Positions 25,402-35,885 of a stretch of DNA of 64,000 nt are shown one piece after another. Every line of letters starts with the position of its first letter. Position 1 is the stretch's first letter. Origin of the DNA: Mycolicibacterium litorale (GTDB taxonomy: Bacteria; Actinomycetota; Actinomycetes; Mycobacteriales; Mycobacteriaceae); contig CP019882.1 of NCBI GenBank assembly GCA_002007745.1, positions 2,232,001 through 2,296,000 of the forward strand, written 5' to 3'. Under the pieces are notes generated by a model that was given only the letters and a program-made list of their open reading frames with translations, did not search any database and was not told the origin of the DNA. The position numbers and the translations under genes were made by a program.

Positions 25402-26790
25402 ATGGCAGCCACACCCACCTTGAAGAAGGCGCTCAACCAGCGACAGCTGCGCATGATCGCGATCGGCGGCGTGATCGGTGCCGGCCTGTTCGTCGGGTCC
25501 GGGGTGGTGATGGGCGATACCGGGCCGGGCGTATTCATCACCTACGCACTGTCCGGTGTGCTGATCGTCATGGTGATGCGGATGCTCGCCGAGATGGCGG
25601 TGGCCAACCCCTCGACCGGATCCTTCGCCGACTACGCCAGAAGTGCGCTGGGGCACTGGGCCGGTTTCTCCGTGGGCTGGCTGTACTGGTACTTCTGGGT
25701 GATCGTGGTCGGCTTCGAAGCGATCGCGGGCGCCAAGATCATCCAGTATTGGATCGACATCCCACTGTGGCTCAGCGCGTTGGTCTTCATGATTCTGATG
25801 ACGGCGACCAATCTGTTCTCGGTGAAGTCCTACGGCGAATTCGAATTCTGGTTCGCCGGTATCAAAGTCGCGGCGATCCTGGCCTTCATCGCGATCGGCG
25901 CCTGCTTCGTGCTGGGTCTGTGGCCGGGTAAGTCGGCGGACTTCTCGAATCTGACCAGCCACGGCGGCTTCCTGCCGTTGGGTGCCGGCGTGATCACGGT
26001 CGGCATTGTCACGGTGATCTTCTCGATGGTCGGACCCGAGATCGCCACCATCGCCGCGGCCGAGTCGTCCGATCCTGAGAAAGCCGTTGCCCGGGCCGCC
26101 AACTCGGTGGTCATGCGAATCCTGGTGTTCTACGTCCTGTCGGTGTTCCTGGTGGTGACGATCGTGCCGTGGAACGACAACGGACTGGCGGCGTCGCCGT
26201 TCGTCGCGGCCTTCACGAAAATGGGTATTCCCTACGCCGACCACATCATGAACGCGGTGGTGCTGACGGCCGTGCTCAGTTGCCTGAATTCGGGGATGTA
26301 CACCGCCTCGCGCATGCTGTTCGTGCTGTCCGCGCGTGGAGAGGCGCCGCAGCGGTTGGTCCGGGTGACCGCCCGCGGCGTCCCGGCCAACGCCATCCTG
26401 TTCTCCTCGATCGTCGGATTCGCCTGTGTGATCGCCGCCGCGGTCGCCGAGGACACCATCTTCGCGTTCCTGCTGAATTCCAGCGGTGCCATCATCCTGT
26501 TCGTCTACCTGCTGATCGCCCTGTCGCAAATCGTGTTGCGGTATCGCCACGGCGACGGCGATCTGCGGCTCAAGATGTGGTTCTTCCCGGTGTTGTCCGT
26601 CCTCACCGTCGTGGCGATGCTGGCGATTCTGGTGCAGATGTACTTCGATGACGCGTTGCGGTCCCAGCTGTTGTTGAGCCTGCTGTCGTGGGGCGTCGTC
26701 GTGGTGCTGTTCTTCGCCACCCGCAGGTTCATGCGCGGCCGCCACGACCCTGAGCGAGAAGTTGCGGCGGCCGCCGAACGAACAGGCTGA
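25402..26790 (+). CDS. APC-family amino-acid permease (GABA-permease-like)
   Basis: The 462-residue protein has 12 predicted membrane helices. The first contains the APC signature RQLRMIAIGGVIGAGLFVGS; conserved features are MVMRMLAEMAVANPSTGSFA, the helix-6 motif GPEIATIAAAESSDPEKAV and LNSGMYTASRMLFVLSARGE. This combination is typical of GabP/AnsP/CycA-type H+ symporters, with GabP the nearest I recall. GGAGG at 25392-25396 sets ATG 25402. Substrate cannot be fixed from sequence. Confidence 0.85.
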   Translation: MAATPTLKKALNQRQLRMIAIGGVIGAGLFVGSGVVMGDTGPGVFITYALSGVLIVMVMRMLAEMAVANPSTGSFADYARSALGHWAGFSVGWLYWYFWVIVVGFEAIAGAKIIQYWIDIPLWLSALVFMILMTATNLFSVKSYGEFEFWFAGIKVAAILAFIAIGACFVLGLWPGKSADFSNLTSHGGFLPLGAGVITVGIVTVIFSMVGPEIATIAAAESSDPEKAVARAANSVVMRILVFYVLSVFLVVTIVPWNDNGLAASPFVAAFTKMGIPYADHIMNAVVLTAVLSCLNSGMYTASRMLFVLSARGEAPQRLVRVTARGVPANAILFSSIVGFACVIAAAVAEDTIFAFLLNSSGAIILFVYLLIALSQIVLRYRHGDGDLRLKMWFFPVLSVLTVVAMLAILVQMYFDDALRSQLLLSLLSWGVVVVLFFATRRFMRGRHDPEREVAAAAERTG

Positions 26791-26792
26791 CC

Positions 26793-27875
<1,083 letters not shown>

Positions 27876-27890
27876 GATCCGCTTCCTATC

Positions 27891-27981
27891 TGTCAATGAA
27901 TGTCAGATCTATTAAATGGGAACTAGCAGCTCAGCGGTAGAAAGATCACGTCACGGGATTGCATGATCCTATCGATCATGC
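27891..27981. promoter_or_regulatory. AKR/AraC divergent control region: inverted and direct repeats
   Basis: A perfect inverted repeat GCATGATC-N5-GATCATGC lies at 27961-27981, 12 bases before the AraC start. A direct repeat TGTCA-N5-TGTCA lies at 27891-27905, just upstream of the AKR start. AraC proteins commonly bind direct repeats near the target and autoregulate; either element could be the site. Confidence 0.55.
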
Positions 27982-27993
27982 TGGAATGCGGCT

Positions 27994-28911
27994 ATGGAGA
28001 CTCGCGCCGGCCGACTGGCGGAGCTGGGTGGACTGATCGCGGCGCATGCCACGCCGAGCATGCAGACACCGATCGATGGCCTGCTGTTGTCCAAGGCGGC
28101 GGGTGCGGGACCGCCGGACTACTCGTTGACCGAGCCGCTGGTAGTGGTGATGGCCCACGGCGGCAAGCGCTTGATGCTCGGCGACGAGGTGTACGAGTAC
28201 CGGTCGGGCCAATGTCTCGTGGTCACCGCAGACCTGCCGGTCACCGGTCACTTCATCGACACCGGTGACGGCTCGCCAGCGCTGGGCATGGCGCTCGTGT
28301 TGCGTCCGGCGGTGGTCGCCGCGCTGGTGCTGCAAGCGCCCGCTGGGAGGTGGACCCGCAGCGGTGCAGGGCACCCGGCGATGTCGACGGCAGACGCCGA
28401 CAGCCACCTGCTCGACGCCGCGATCCGGATGATCCGCCTGATTGAAAGCCCCTCGGATGCAATGATTTTGGCACCGCTGATCGAGCGTGAGATCATCTGG
28501 CGGCTGCTCACCGGTCCGCAGGGCGGCGTGGTCCGCCAGATCGGCCTGGCCGACAGCAACCTGTCCTACGTCAGCAGGGCGATCGGCTGGATCCGGGAGA
28601 ACTATGCCGAACCGATGCGCATCGAACACCTGGCGGCGCTGGCGGGAATGAGCGCATCGACGTTCCACCGGCACTTCCGCGCGGTTACCGCCATGAGCCC
28701 ATTGCAGTTCCAGAAGCGAATTCGGTTGCAGGAGGCCCGTTCACTGCTCGTGGCGAACCCTGGCGACATCGCGGGGGTGGGCCACCAAGTGGGCTACGAC
28801 AGCCCGTCTCAGTTCACCCGGGAATACCGACGGCTGTTCGGCGCTCCGCCCGGGCAGGATGCCCTGCGCCTGCGCGGAAGCGCACAGCAACCCCAGCACG
28901 TGCTGATGTAG
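27994..28911 (+). CDS. AraC-family transcriptional regulator
   Basis: The 305-residue protein has an N-terminal AraC-type cupin-like sensor (SLTEPLVVVMAHGGKRLMLG then EVYEYRSGQCLVVTADLPV). The C-terminus has two helix-turn-helix units: RIEHLAALAGMSASTFHRHF and GDIAGVGHQVGYDSPSQFTR with EYRRLFG. It resembles regulators that control neighbouring aldo/keto reductases or dehydrogenases. The stop is 3 bases before a large hairpin. Confidence 0.9.
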   Translation: METRAGRLAELGGLIAAHATPSMQTPIDGLLLSKAAGAGPPDYSLTEPLVVVMAHGGKRLMLGDEVYEYRSGQCLVVTADLPVTGHFIDTGDGSPALGMALVLRPAVVAALVLQAPAGRWTRSGAGHPAMSTADADSHLLDAAIRMIRLIESPSDAMILAPLIEREIIWRLLTGPQGGVVRQIGLADSNLSYVSRAIGWIRENYAEPMRIEHLAALAGMSASTFHRHFRAVTAMSPLQFQKRIRLQEARSLLVANPGDIAGVGHQVGYDSPSQFTREYRRLFGAPPGQDALRLRGSAQQPQHVLM

Positions 28912-28914
28912 CCC

Positions 28915-28976
28915 GCCGAGCAGACGCGAAAGTCCCCGACACGCCGCGTGTTCGGGGACTTTCGCGTCTGCTCGGC
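28915..28976. terminator. Long hairpin (25-base perfect arms) between AraC and accD6
   Basis: The left arm at 28915-28939 and right arm at 28952-28976 are exact reverse complements. The apex ACACG-CCG-CGTGT can pair further with one bulged A. It lies between convergent stops (28911 and 28985) and is the likely bidirectional terminator for araC and the end of the FAS-II operon. GAGCAGACGCGAAAGTCCCC arms of this type recur between mycobacterial genes, to my recollection. Confidence 0.85.
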
Positions 28977-28984
28977 CCAGGGAA

Positions 28985-30406
28985 TTACAGCGGGATGTTC
29001 TTGTGCCGACCGCGCCGGGCCGGTGCCTCGGCCAGCGCCTGGGTCAGCTTGCTGCGGGTGTGCGCCGGGTCGATCTTCTCGTCGACCACGCCGATCTCGA
29101 TGGCGCTGTCCACGCCGCCGGCGATTCGCTCGTGCTCGTCGGCCAACTCCTGGTGCAGCGCGTCGCGCTCGTGATCCGGTGCGGCGGCCAGCTTCTTCTT
29201 GTGCAGGATGCCGACGGCGGCCTTGGCGCCCATCACCGCGACCTCGGCGTCCGGCCAGGCGAACACCTTGGTGGCGCCCAGCGAGCGGGAGTTCATCGCA
29301 ATGTAGGCCCCGCCGTAGATCTTTCGTGTCACCAGGGTGACCCGAGGAACGGTCGCCTCGCCGAAGGCGTGCAGCAACTTCGCACCGCGCCGGACCACGC
29401 CGCCCCACTCCTGGTCAACTCCGGGCAGGTAGCCGGGAACGTCGACGACGACCACCAACGGGATACCGAACGCGTCGCACAGGCGCACGAAGCGTGCTGA
29501 TTTCTCGGCACTTTCGGAGTTCAGGCAACCGCCGAGGCGCAGGGGATTGTTGGCGATGACGCCGACGGTCCGACCGGACAACCGGCCCAGCCCGACGACG
29601 ATCGACGGCGCCCACTTGCCCTGGAACTCTTCGAACGGGGTGTCGGAATCCAGCAGCGCCTCGACCAGCGGGTGTACGTCGTAGGCACGGCGGGCCGACT
29701 CCGGCAGCAGGGCGTGCAGGTCGGTGTCGCCTGCCTCGGCCTTGCTGCGGTCGAAATGGCCCTGTTGGCTGAACAATCCGACCAGCCGACGGCCGCGCGC
29801 ATAGGCGTCGAGCTCATCGTCGGCGACGATGTGACAGACACCGGATTTCTTGTGGTGAGTGTCCGGACCACCCAGGGAGGCCATGTCGACGTCTTCGCCG
29901 GTGACGCTGCGGACCACGTCGGGGCCGGTGACGAACACCCGGCCCTCACTCGCCATGATGACGACGTCGGTCAACGCCGGGCCGTAGGCCGCGCCGCCGG
30001 CGGCGAAGCCGACCACGACCGAGATCTGCGGGATGTAGCCCGACGCACGGATCATCGCCTCGAACACCAGGCCGACAGCGTGCAGGGCGCGTACGCCCTC
30101 GGCCAGCCGGGCGCCGCCGGAGTGCCAGATGCCCACGATCGGGCTCTGCTCCTCGATGGCGGTGTCATAGGCGTTGACGATGTGCCGGCAGCCCTCGACG
30201 CCCATCGCACCGCCCATGACGGTGCCGTCGGTGCAGAAGGCGATCGTGCGCACACCGTTGACGGTGCCGGCAGCGGCCAACACGCCGGAGCGGTCCCGCT
30301 CGTGCAGCAGTTCGACGCTGCCGTCGTCGAAGAATGTGGAGAGCCGCAGCATCGGGTCGCGTGGGTCGAGCGATTCGCCGACCGTCTCAGGGGCCATGAT
30401 CGTCAT
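28985..30406 (-). CDS. accD6: Acyl-CoA carboxylase beta subunit AccD6
   Basis: The 473-residue biotin-dependent carboxyltransferase makes malonyl-CoA for FAS-II with an AccA subunit encoded elsewhere. Crotonase-like halves: N-half VGIWHSGGARLAEGVRALHA and FAAGGAAYGPALTDVVIM; C-half NNPLRLGGCLNSESAEKSAR, VVDVPGYLPGVDQEWGGVVR and IYGGAYIAMNSRSLGATKVF. AAGGAGG precedes the ATG at 30406. Last gene of the FAS-II operon, 46 bases after kasB; a long hairpin follows. Confidence 0.95.
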   Translation of the reverse strand: MTIMAPETVGESLDPRDPMLRLSTFFDDGSVELLHERDRSGVLAAAGTVNGVRTIAFCTDGTVMGGAMGVEGCRHIVNAYDTAIEEQSPIVGIWHSGGARLAEGVRALHAVGLVFEAMIRASGYIPQISVVVGFAAGGAAYGPALTDVVIMASEGRVFVTGPDVVRSVTGEDVDMASLGGPDTHHKKSGVCHIVADDELDAYARGRRLVGLFSQQGHFDRSKAEAGDTDLHALLPESARRAYDVHPLVEALLDSDTPFEEFQGKWAPSIVVGLGRLSGRTVGVIANNPLRLGGCLNSESAEKSARFVRLCDAFGIPLVVVVDVPGYLPGVDQEWGGVVRRGAKLLHAFGEATVPRVTLVTRKIYGGAYIAMNSRSLGATKVFAWPDAEVAVMGAKAAVGILHKKKLAAAPDHERDALHQELADEHERIAGGVDSAIEIGVVDEKIDPAHTRSKLTQALAEAPARRGRHKNIPL

Positions 30407-30452
30407 CTAAAAACCTCCTTGGTGCGCGGATGTCGGCCCGCCTCTGGGTTGG

Positions 30453-31715
30453 TCAGTACTTCCCAAAGGCGATCGCGACGTTGTGACCACCGAATCCGAA
30501 CGAGTTGTTGATCGCGTACTGGTAGTTGCCTGGCCGGGGTTCGCCGGCCACCACGTCCAGATCGATCTCCGGATCGAGGTTGCGCAGGTTGAGCGTGGGC
30601 GGCACGATGCCGTCCCGCAGCGCCAGCACGGTGAGGATCGACTCCACCGCACCGACGGCACCCACCGAATGGCCCAGCGCCGATTTGGGCGCGTAGACCG
30701 CCGGCCGGTGGTTGCCGAGCGCATTGTTGATCGCCTTACCCTCCGCGACGTCACCCACTTGGGTGCCCGTCGCGTGAGCATTGATGTGATCGATGTCGGA
30801 CGGCTGCAGACCCGCGAGCTGGATTGCCCGGGTGATCGCGTGGCCGGCCTGCTCACCGTTGGGATCGGGAGCCACGATGTGGTACCCGTCGGAGGTGATC
30901 GCCGCACCCATGATGCGCGCGAGGATGTTGGCACCGCGGGCTTTGGCATGCTCTTCGGTCTCGATGACCATCAGAGCCCCGCCCTCACCGAAGACGAACC
31001 CGTTGCGGTCCTTGTCGAACGGACGGCAGGCGCCGGCGGGATCGTCGTTGGTGGTGGACAGCACGATGCGCATCTGGGCGAACCCCGCGATCGGAACCGC
31101 CTCGATCCGGGTCTCGACGCCACCGCACACCGCGATGTCGGCTTCGCCGAGCACGATCTGGCGCCACGCCTGCGCGATGCCCTCCGAGCCGGAGGCGCAA
31201 GCCGAGACCGGGGTGACCACCCCGGCCTTCGCCTTGAGCTCCAGCCCGACCGCCGCGGCGGCGGCGTTGGGCATGTACATCTGGACTGCCAGCGGCGACA
31301 CCGCTCGCAGACCCTTGGCGCGCATGCCGTCGTAGGCGAACACCAACTCCTCGGTGGATCCCATGCCGGTGCCGATCGAGATCATCAACCGTTTGGAATC
31401 CACCTCCGGCGAGCCGGCGTTCTGCCAGACCCGACGGCTCAGCACGGTGGACATCTTCTGCAGGTAGGACAACCGACGAAGTTCGACCCGCGTCAGTTCC
31501 CCGTCGAAGTCCTCGACCAGGTGCCCCCCGATGCGAACCGGCAAGTCGTACTTCTCGACGAATTCGTCCTCGAGAGTGCGGATGCCGCTTTGGCCGTCCA
31601 ACAGCCCCTTCCAGGTGCTGTCGGCGTCGGATGCCAGGGCGGTCGTCATCGCAACACCGGTGACAACCACGTTGGGGAAGCCGTTCCCCGTTGACAATCG
31701 TGTCAACCCTGCCAT
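30453..31715 (-). CDS. kasB: Beta-ketoacyl-ACP synthase KasB
   Basis: The 420-residue FAS-II condensing enzyme extends meromycolates to full length. The Cys-His-His triad is in [31 protein letters not shown] and [40 protein letters not shown] and [20 protein letters not shown] fit KasB better than KasA, and the position after kasA agrees. AGGAAGTA precedes the ATG. It is about 18 residues shorter at the N-terminus than the M. tuberculosis annotation I remember. Confidence 0.95.
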   Translation of the reverse strand: MAGLTRLSTGNGFPNVVVTGVAMTTALASDADSTWKGLLDGQSGIRTLEDEFVEKYDLPVRIGGHLVEDFDGELTRVELRRLSYLQKMSTVLSRRVWQNAGSPEVDSKRLMISIGTGMGSTEELVFAYDGMRAKGLRAVSPLAVQMYMPNAAAAAVGLELKAKAGVVTPVSACASGSEGIAQAWRQIVLGEADIAVCGGVETRIEAVPIAGFAQMRIVLSTTNDDPAGACRPFDKDRNGFVFGEGGALMVIETEEHAKARGANILARIMGAAITSDGYHIVAPDPNGEQAGHAITRAIQLAGLQPSDIDHINAHATGTQVGDVAEGKAINNALGNHRPAVYAPKSALGHSVGAVGAVESILTVLALRDGIVPPTLNLRNLDPEIDLDVVAGEPRPGNYQYAINNSFGFGGHNVAIAFGKY

Positions 31716-31782
31716 TACTTCCTGCTAGTCCTTTCCCCCCGGAACGGTGTGGTGGTGACGCCCGTGGGCGACTCCTCTGTGT

Positions 31783-33033
31783 TCAGTAACGCCCGAACGC
31801 CAGCGCCACGTTGTGTCCGCCGAACCCGAACGAGTTGTTGATCGCGTACTGGTAGTCGCCGTAACGGGGTTCGCCCGCGACGACATCCAGGTCGATCTCC
31901 GGATCGGGAGTCTCGTAGTTCAGTGTCGGCGGGATCACGCCATCGCGCAGGCTCAGCACCGTGAGGATCGACTCCAGCGCACCGACCGCACCGATCGAGT
32001 GGCCCAGCGCCGACTTCGGTGCGTACACCGCGGCGTGCTCCACTCCGGCCACCCGGATGGCGTTGGCCTCGGCCGTATCGCCGATGGACGTCGAGGTGGC
32101 ATGGGCGTTGACGTGGTTGATGTCCTTCGGGGACAACCCCGCCGTCTCCATCGCCCGCTTCATCGCGTGGCCGGCCCGCAGGCCGTCCGCGGCCGGAGCC
32201 ACCATGTGGAACGCATCCGACGTGATGCCGGCACCCATCAGCCGGGCGAGCGGCTTGGCGCCGCGCGCCAGAGCGTGCTCCTCGGTCTCGATGATCATCA
32301 TCGCGCCCGCCTCGCCGAACACGAACCCGTCGCGGTCCTTGTCGAACGGACGCGAAGCGCCCTCGGGATCGTCATTGCGGGTCGACATCGCGCGCATCAT
32401 CGAGAACGCCGCGATCGGCAGCGCCTCGATTCCGCCCTCGACACCGCCGCAGACGGCGAAATCGGCGTCGCCCATGACGATTTGGCGCCACGCGTGGGCG
32501 ATGGCCTCCGAGCCCGACGAACAGGCCGAGACCGGGGTGATCACCCCGGCGCGGGCCCCGAGCTCGAGGCCGACGACCGCGGCGGCACCGTTCGGCATGA
32601 TCATCTGCACGGCGAGCGGGGACACCTTGCGGGGCCCGCCCTCGTTCATCAGGTCATAGGTCTCGACGATCTTCTCGCCGCCACCCAGACCGGTGCCGAT
32701 GACCACCGAGAAACGGTCGGGGTCGACCTCGGGCTTGCCCGCCGACTCCCACAACTGGGCACTGACGAACTTCGCCATCCGCTGGACGTAAGACATCCGG
32801 CGGAAATCCAGCCGACCCATGTGGTCATCGACTGGATCCTTCAGGTGGCCACCGATGCGAACCGGCAGATCCCATTTGGTGACGAAGTCGTCCTCGAGAA
32901 CGCGGATGCCGCTCTCCCCGGCCAACAAACCCTTCCACGTGCTCTCAATGTCGCCCGCAAGAGAGGTTGTCGCGGTGACGGCGGTCACCACGACGCTGGG
33001 GAAACCGCCGTTAGCAGTGGAAGGTCTGGTCAT
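31783..33033 (-). CDS. kasA: Beta-ketoacyl-ACP synthase KasA
   Basis: The 416-residue essential FAS-II condensing enzyme, the same length as M. tuberculosis KasA, so catalytic residues should be Cys171 ([17 protein letters not shown]), His311 ([15 protein letters not shown]) and His345 ([16 protein letters not shown]). The N-terminus [20 protein letters not shown] is nearly identical to known KasA. Start ATG overlaps the acpM stop. Target of thiolactomycin-type inhibitors in other mycobacteria. Confidence 0.97.
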   Translation of the reverse strand: MTRPSTANGGFPSVVVTAVTATTSLAGDIESTWKGLLAGESGIRVLEDDFVTKWDLPVRIGGHLKDPVDDHMGRLDFRRMSYVQRMAKFVSAQLWESAGKPEVDPDRFSVVIGTGLGGGEKIVETYDLMNEGGPRKVSPLAVQMIMPNGAAAVVGLELGARAGVITPVSACSSGSEAIAHAWRQIVMGDADFAVCGGVEGGIEALPIAAFSMMRAMSTRNDDPEGASRPFDKDRDGFVFGEAGAMMIIETEEHALARGAKPLARLMGAGITSDAFHMVAPAADGLRAGHAMKRAMETAGLSPKDINHVNAHATSTSIGDTAEANAIRVAGVEHAAVYAPKSALGHSIGAVGALESILTVLSLRDGVIPPTLNYETPDPEIDLDVVAGEPRYGDYQYAINNSFGFGGHNVALAFGRY

Positions 33034-33326
33034 TCCGCTGCGAACTTCTCGCGCAGGGCGGCAGCAGCCTCGGGGTTCTCTTCCTCAAGCTTCTGGATGT
33101 AGGTGACGACGTCACCGACGGTGCGCAGACCGGCGAGGTCCTCATCGGGGATCTTCACGCCGTACTTGTCCTCGGTCTGCACCGCGATCTCCACCATCGA
33201 CAGCGAGTCGATGTCCAGGTCGTCGACGAACGACTTCTCCGGGGTGACTTCCGACGGCTCGATACCGGTGACCTCTTCGATGATCTCGGCGAGACCGGCG
33301 ATGATTTCTTCCTGGCTGGCGGCCAC
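33030..33326 (-). CDS. acpM: Meromycolate acyl carrier protein AcpM
   Basis: The 98-residue acyl carrier protein of FAS-II is modified by phosphopantetheine at Ser41 in [20 protein letters not shown]. It is longer than bacterial ACPs because of the acidic/Ala-rich tail [20 protein letters not shown], typical of AcpM although the tail is shorter than in M. tuberculosis. GAAGGGAG precedes the ATG. Stop overlaps kasA (ATGA). Confidence 0.96.
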   Translation of the reverse strand: MAASQEEIIAGLAEIIEEVTGIEPSEVTPEKSFVDDLDIDSLSMVEIAVQTEDKYGVKIPDEDLAGLRTVGDVVTYIQKLEEENPEAAAALREKFAAE

Positions 33327-33416
33327 TGTGTGGCTCCCTTCGTAATTGGTTGTGATTCTTCGTAAACAGTGATGACGTGCTTTATGTGGTTGTTCCGGTC
33401 GGAGGCTGGCTGTCCT

Positions 33417-34324
33417 TTACAGCTCGGTGAGTCCGTCCAGATCTGCGGGTGCCTTGATGGCATGCGTGGGTACGCCCCGAAGTTCTCGTTTGGCGATGCC
33501 GGTCAGAGCGCCCGCAGGGGGGAACTCGACGATCGCCGTCACATTGCGGTGACGCATGGTTTCGGTGCACAAGTCCCAGCGCACCGGACGAGTCAGCTGT
33601 GCGACGAGCTTCTCCATCGCATCCTGGGCTGAAGATACCGGCTGACCGTCGGCGTTGCTCAGCAGTGTGGTGGTCGGCGCCGACGCCGTCACCCCGGCGG
33701 CCGCGGCGGCGTACCCGTCCAGTGCGGAGGCCATGTAGTGGGTGTGGAACGCGCCGGCAGTGGCCAGTTGACGCACCCGCGCCTTGGCGGGGGATCTTCG
33801 GCGAGCTTCTCCAATGCGGCTACCGCTCCGGCGGCCACGATCTGCCCGGCGGCGTTGCGGTTGGCGGGGATCAGCTCGAGTGCTTCCAGCCGGGCCAGCA
33901 CCTCGGCTTCGTCGCCGCCGAGTACTGCGGACATCCCGGTGGGCTCGACGGCGCAGGCCTTGGCCATCTCCGCGCCGCGGACCGCGGCGAGCTTCACCGC
34001 GTCGTCGGCGGAGATGACACCGGCGATCGCGTAGGCCGCGATCTCGCCCACCGAGTGGCCGGCGACGACGGTCGTCTTCCCGCCCAGGATGCCGCGGTTG
34101 GTCAGCTCGGCGTTGGCGAGCAGCGTCGCCGTCACGACCAGGGGCTGCGTGACCGCGGTGTCGGTGATCTCGTCGGCCGATGCGGTGGTGCCCAGCGCGG
34201 CCAGATCCAGGCCGCTGATCTCAGACCACTTCGCGATCTGCTCGGCTGCGCCGGGCAACTCCAGCCACGCGGCGAGCATGCCGGGGGTCTGGGATCCTTG
34301 GCCGGGCGCGAGCACGGCGATCAC
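33417..34324 (-). pseudogene. fabD: Malonyl-CoA:ACP transacylase FabD, frame broken at 33789-33793
   Basis: Loads malonate onto AcpM for FAS-II. Frame 1 has VIAVLAPGQGSQTPGMLAAW and nucleophile motif VAGHSVGEIAAYAIAGVIS. Frame 2 starts RQLATAGAFHTHYMASALDG and ends GIAKRELRGVPTHAIKAPAD. Adding one base to the G run at 33789-33793 joins them as LAEDPPAKARVRQLATAG. Repaired length from GTG 34324 is 302, the M. tuberculosis FabD length I remember; a GTG at 34339 is possible but abuts the AAGGAG site. fabD is essential, so the break is almost certainly a sequence error. Confidence 0.92.
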
Positions 34325-34383
34325 GGGTTCTTGAGGCACTCCTTAAGAGAACATTGTGAAACCGGATTTGCACGGTGTAAGAG

Positions 34384-34389
34384 ATTATG
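34384..34389 (-). promoter_or_regulatory. Candidate FAS-II promoter -10 box
   Basis: On the minus strand CATAAT lies about 60 bases before the fabD start, with the MabR-like palindrome covering the expected -35 position 17-18 bases upstream. Confidence 0.45.
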
Positions 34390-34404
34390 AACTCTGTCTT
34401 ATGT

Positions 34405-34425
34405 TTTTGTGGAGTTTCCACAAAA
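34405..34425. promoter_or_regulatory. MabR-like operator upstream of fabD
   Basis: A perfect inverted repeat TTTTGTGGA-N3-TCCACAAAA (arms 34405-34413 and 34417-34425) sits between mabR's stop and fabD. MabR is known to bind an AT-rich inverted repeat in the fasII promoter of mycobacteria; this is the only such repeat here and it covers the likely -35 region. The contrast with GC-rich surroundings supports a functional site. Confidence 0.75.
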
Positions 34426-34475
34426 GAGCATGTGATGCGACTTTGCTGATACCGGACCGCTACCTGCCGGGCGGC

Positions 34476-35756
34476 CTAATTGGTGCTCGTGATACCGATA
34501 GTCGGCGGTGTGAGCTGCACAACAGAACCGTTTCCCGTGGTGTGCGTGGGCGCCGGGTAGCCGAGACGACCGACCGTCGAGGCCACCCGCAGCACATACG
34601 CGTCGCGCGGCAGAGTGGGATCGCGGCCGGTGAAGTCGGCGATTCGCTTGAGTCGGTAGCGGACCGTATTTGGATGAACGAACAATTTTCTGGCGCAAGC
34701 TTCGATCGCGCCTCCGCTGTCCAGATACGCGTCCAACGTCTCGGTGAGCGCCGGGCCGGCATCGGCGAGGGGGCGCATGATCTCGGTGTGCAGCGCCGCG
34801 ACGGCCGAGGTGTCGCCGAGAAGTGCACGCTCGGGCAGCAATTCGCGCGCCAGGACGGGTCGCGGCGCACCGCTCCAGCCCACCACGGCGTTCATGCCCG
34901 AGATCGCCTCGCTGGCGCTGTGGTACGCCGCGGCGAGCATCGGCACGGTCGGCCCGATCACCACCGGATGTTCGGAGAAGGCGTTGATCAGGTCGTTGAA
35001 GAACTTGTCGGTCGGTGCGAGTTGGCCGGAGATGATGCCGATCAGCCAGGTGCCGTGCACGTCGGCCAGCGCCGCCCGGCCGTGGCGTGCGGCGATCTCC
35101 CGCACGTCCTGGCTGGCCAGCTCCTCGCGACCGGCCGGCGGGGTGCCCACCACCACCGTCGCCGGGGCGGTGGTATCCCAGTTCAGTGCCGCGGCCCGCG
35201 ACAGCAGTTCCTGGCCCGTGTCGCCCCGCACCACCGCGTCGACGACGCTGGCCTCCATCCGGCTGTCCCAGGATCCGCGCGCTTCGGCGGCGTCGGCGTA
35301 CGAGGAGGCAGCCGCGAACGCCAGGTCGCGGCTGTAACGCAGGATGCCGACGGACAACGCCAGGCGCTGCTCTTCGTTGCGGCCCAACGCGGGCACGGCC
35401 GCCTCGAAGTACTCCATGCTGACGCGGACCATCTCAACGGTCTGTGCCAGCGCGATGTGCCGGGTCAGTTCCTGCGGGACCAGGGCGAACGCGTCGGCGG
35501 TGTAGCCGACGTTGCTGAGCGGGTTGCGGACCCACTCGGCGAAGTTGACCACCGCGGTCTGCAACACCAGCTGCACGCTGGCGCGCTGTGAGGCTTCCAG
35601 CTCGGCGAAGAACGGCAGGCGTTCGTGCATGGCCTGCACCGCCTGGACCGACAACCGCCCCGAGTACTGCTTGAGCCGGCGCAGCGTCGAATCCGGCACA
35701 TTGTCGAGCAATTCCAGGGCAGAGCGGAGCGGCTCAAGCAGCGGGTTGTCGCTCAC
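34476..35756 (-). CDS. mabR: MabR, PucR-type regulator of the FAS-II operon
   Basis: The 426-residue regulator is adjacent to and just upstream of fabD, as Rv2242 is. The N-terminal ~170 residues are helical. A GGDEF-like/PucR middle domain follows, then the C-terminal HTH_30 AYLDSGGAIEACARKLFVHP NTVRYRLKRIADFTGRD (~365-400), where PNTVRYRL is the recognition helix. In mycobacteria MabR controls fasII transcription. Translation start ATG 35756 (MSDNPLLEPLRSALELLDNV). It follows aceE on the same strand but is separated by a long hairpin. Confidence 0.92.
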   Translation of the reverse strand: MSDNPLLEPLRSALELLDNVPDSTLRRLKQYSGRLSVQAVQAMHERLPFFAELEASQRASVQLVLQTAVVNFAEWVRNPLSNVGYTADAFALVPQELTRHIALAQTVEMVRVSMEYFEAAVPALGRNEEQRLALSVGILRYSRDLAFAAASSYADAAEARGSWDSRMEASVVDAVVRGDTGQELLSRAAALNWDTTAPATVVVGTPPAGREELASQDVREIAARHGRAALADVHGTWLIGIISGQLAPTDKFFNDLINAFSEHPVVIGPTVPMLAAAYHSASEAISGMNAVVGWSGAPRPVLARELLPERALLGDTSAVAALHTEIMRPLADAGPALTETLDAYLDSGGAIEACARKLFVHPNTVRYRLKRIADFTGRDPTLPRDAYVLRVASTVGRLGYPAPTHTTGNGSVVQLTPPTIGITSTN

Positions 35757-35814
35757 CCCTAAAAGCTACGCCGATTTTCTGGATGTTCCCACCAAATGCC
35801 GGCGCAGAGCCGTC

Positions 35815-35881
35815 TCCGGCGAGTGTGCGGTTTCGTACGCGACACGCCGCCGCAGGCGTATGGGGGCGCACACTCGCCGGA
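35815..35881. terminator. Hairpin with 15-base perfect arms after aceE
   Basis: TCCGGCGAGTGTGCG (35815-35829) pairs exactly with 35867-35881; the 37-base middle can fold further (GTACGC/GCGTAT region). It starts 5 bases after the aceE stop and lies 58 bases before the mabR start, so it should separate aceE from mabR transcription. Confidence 0.8.
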
Positions 35882-35885
35882 ATTC

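Noticed and set aside
30453..33033. kasA and kasB as a recent duplication of special interest
   Set aside because: The tandem pair is the normal mycobacterial arrangement and the proteins have clearly diverged.
34324..34339. fabD start at GTG 34339
   Set aside because: The AAGGAG site directly abuts this GTG, leaving no spacing; GTG 34324 gives the family length and N-terminus, though neither is proven.
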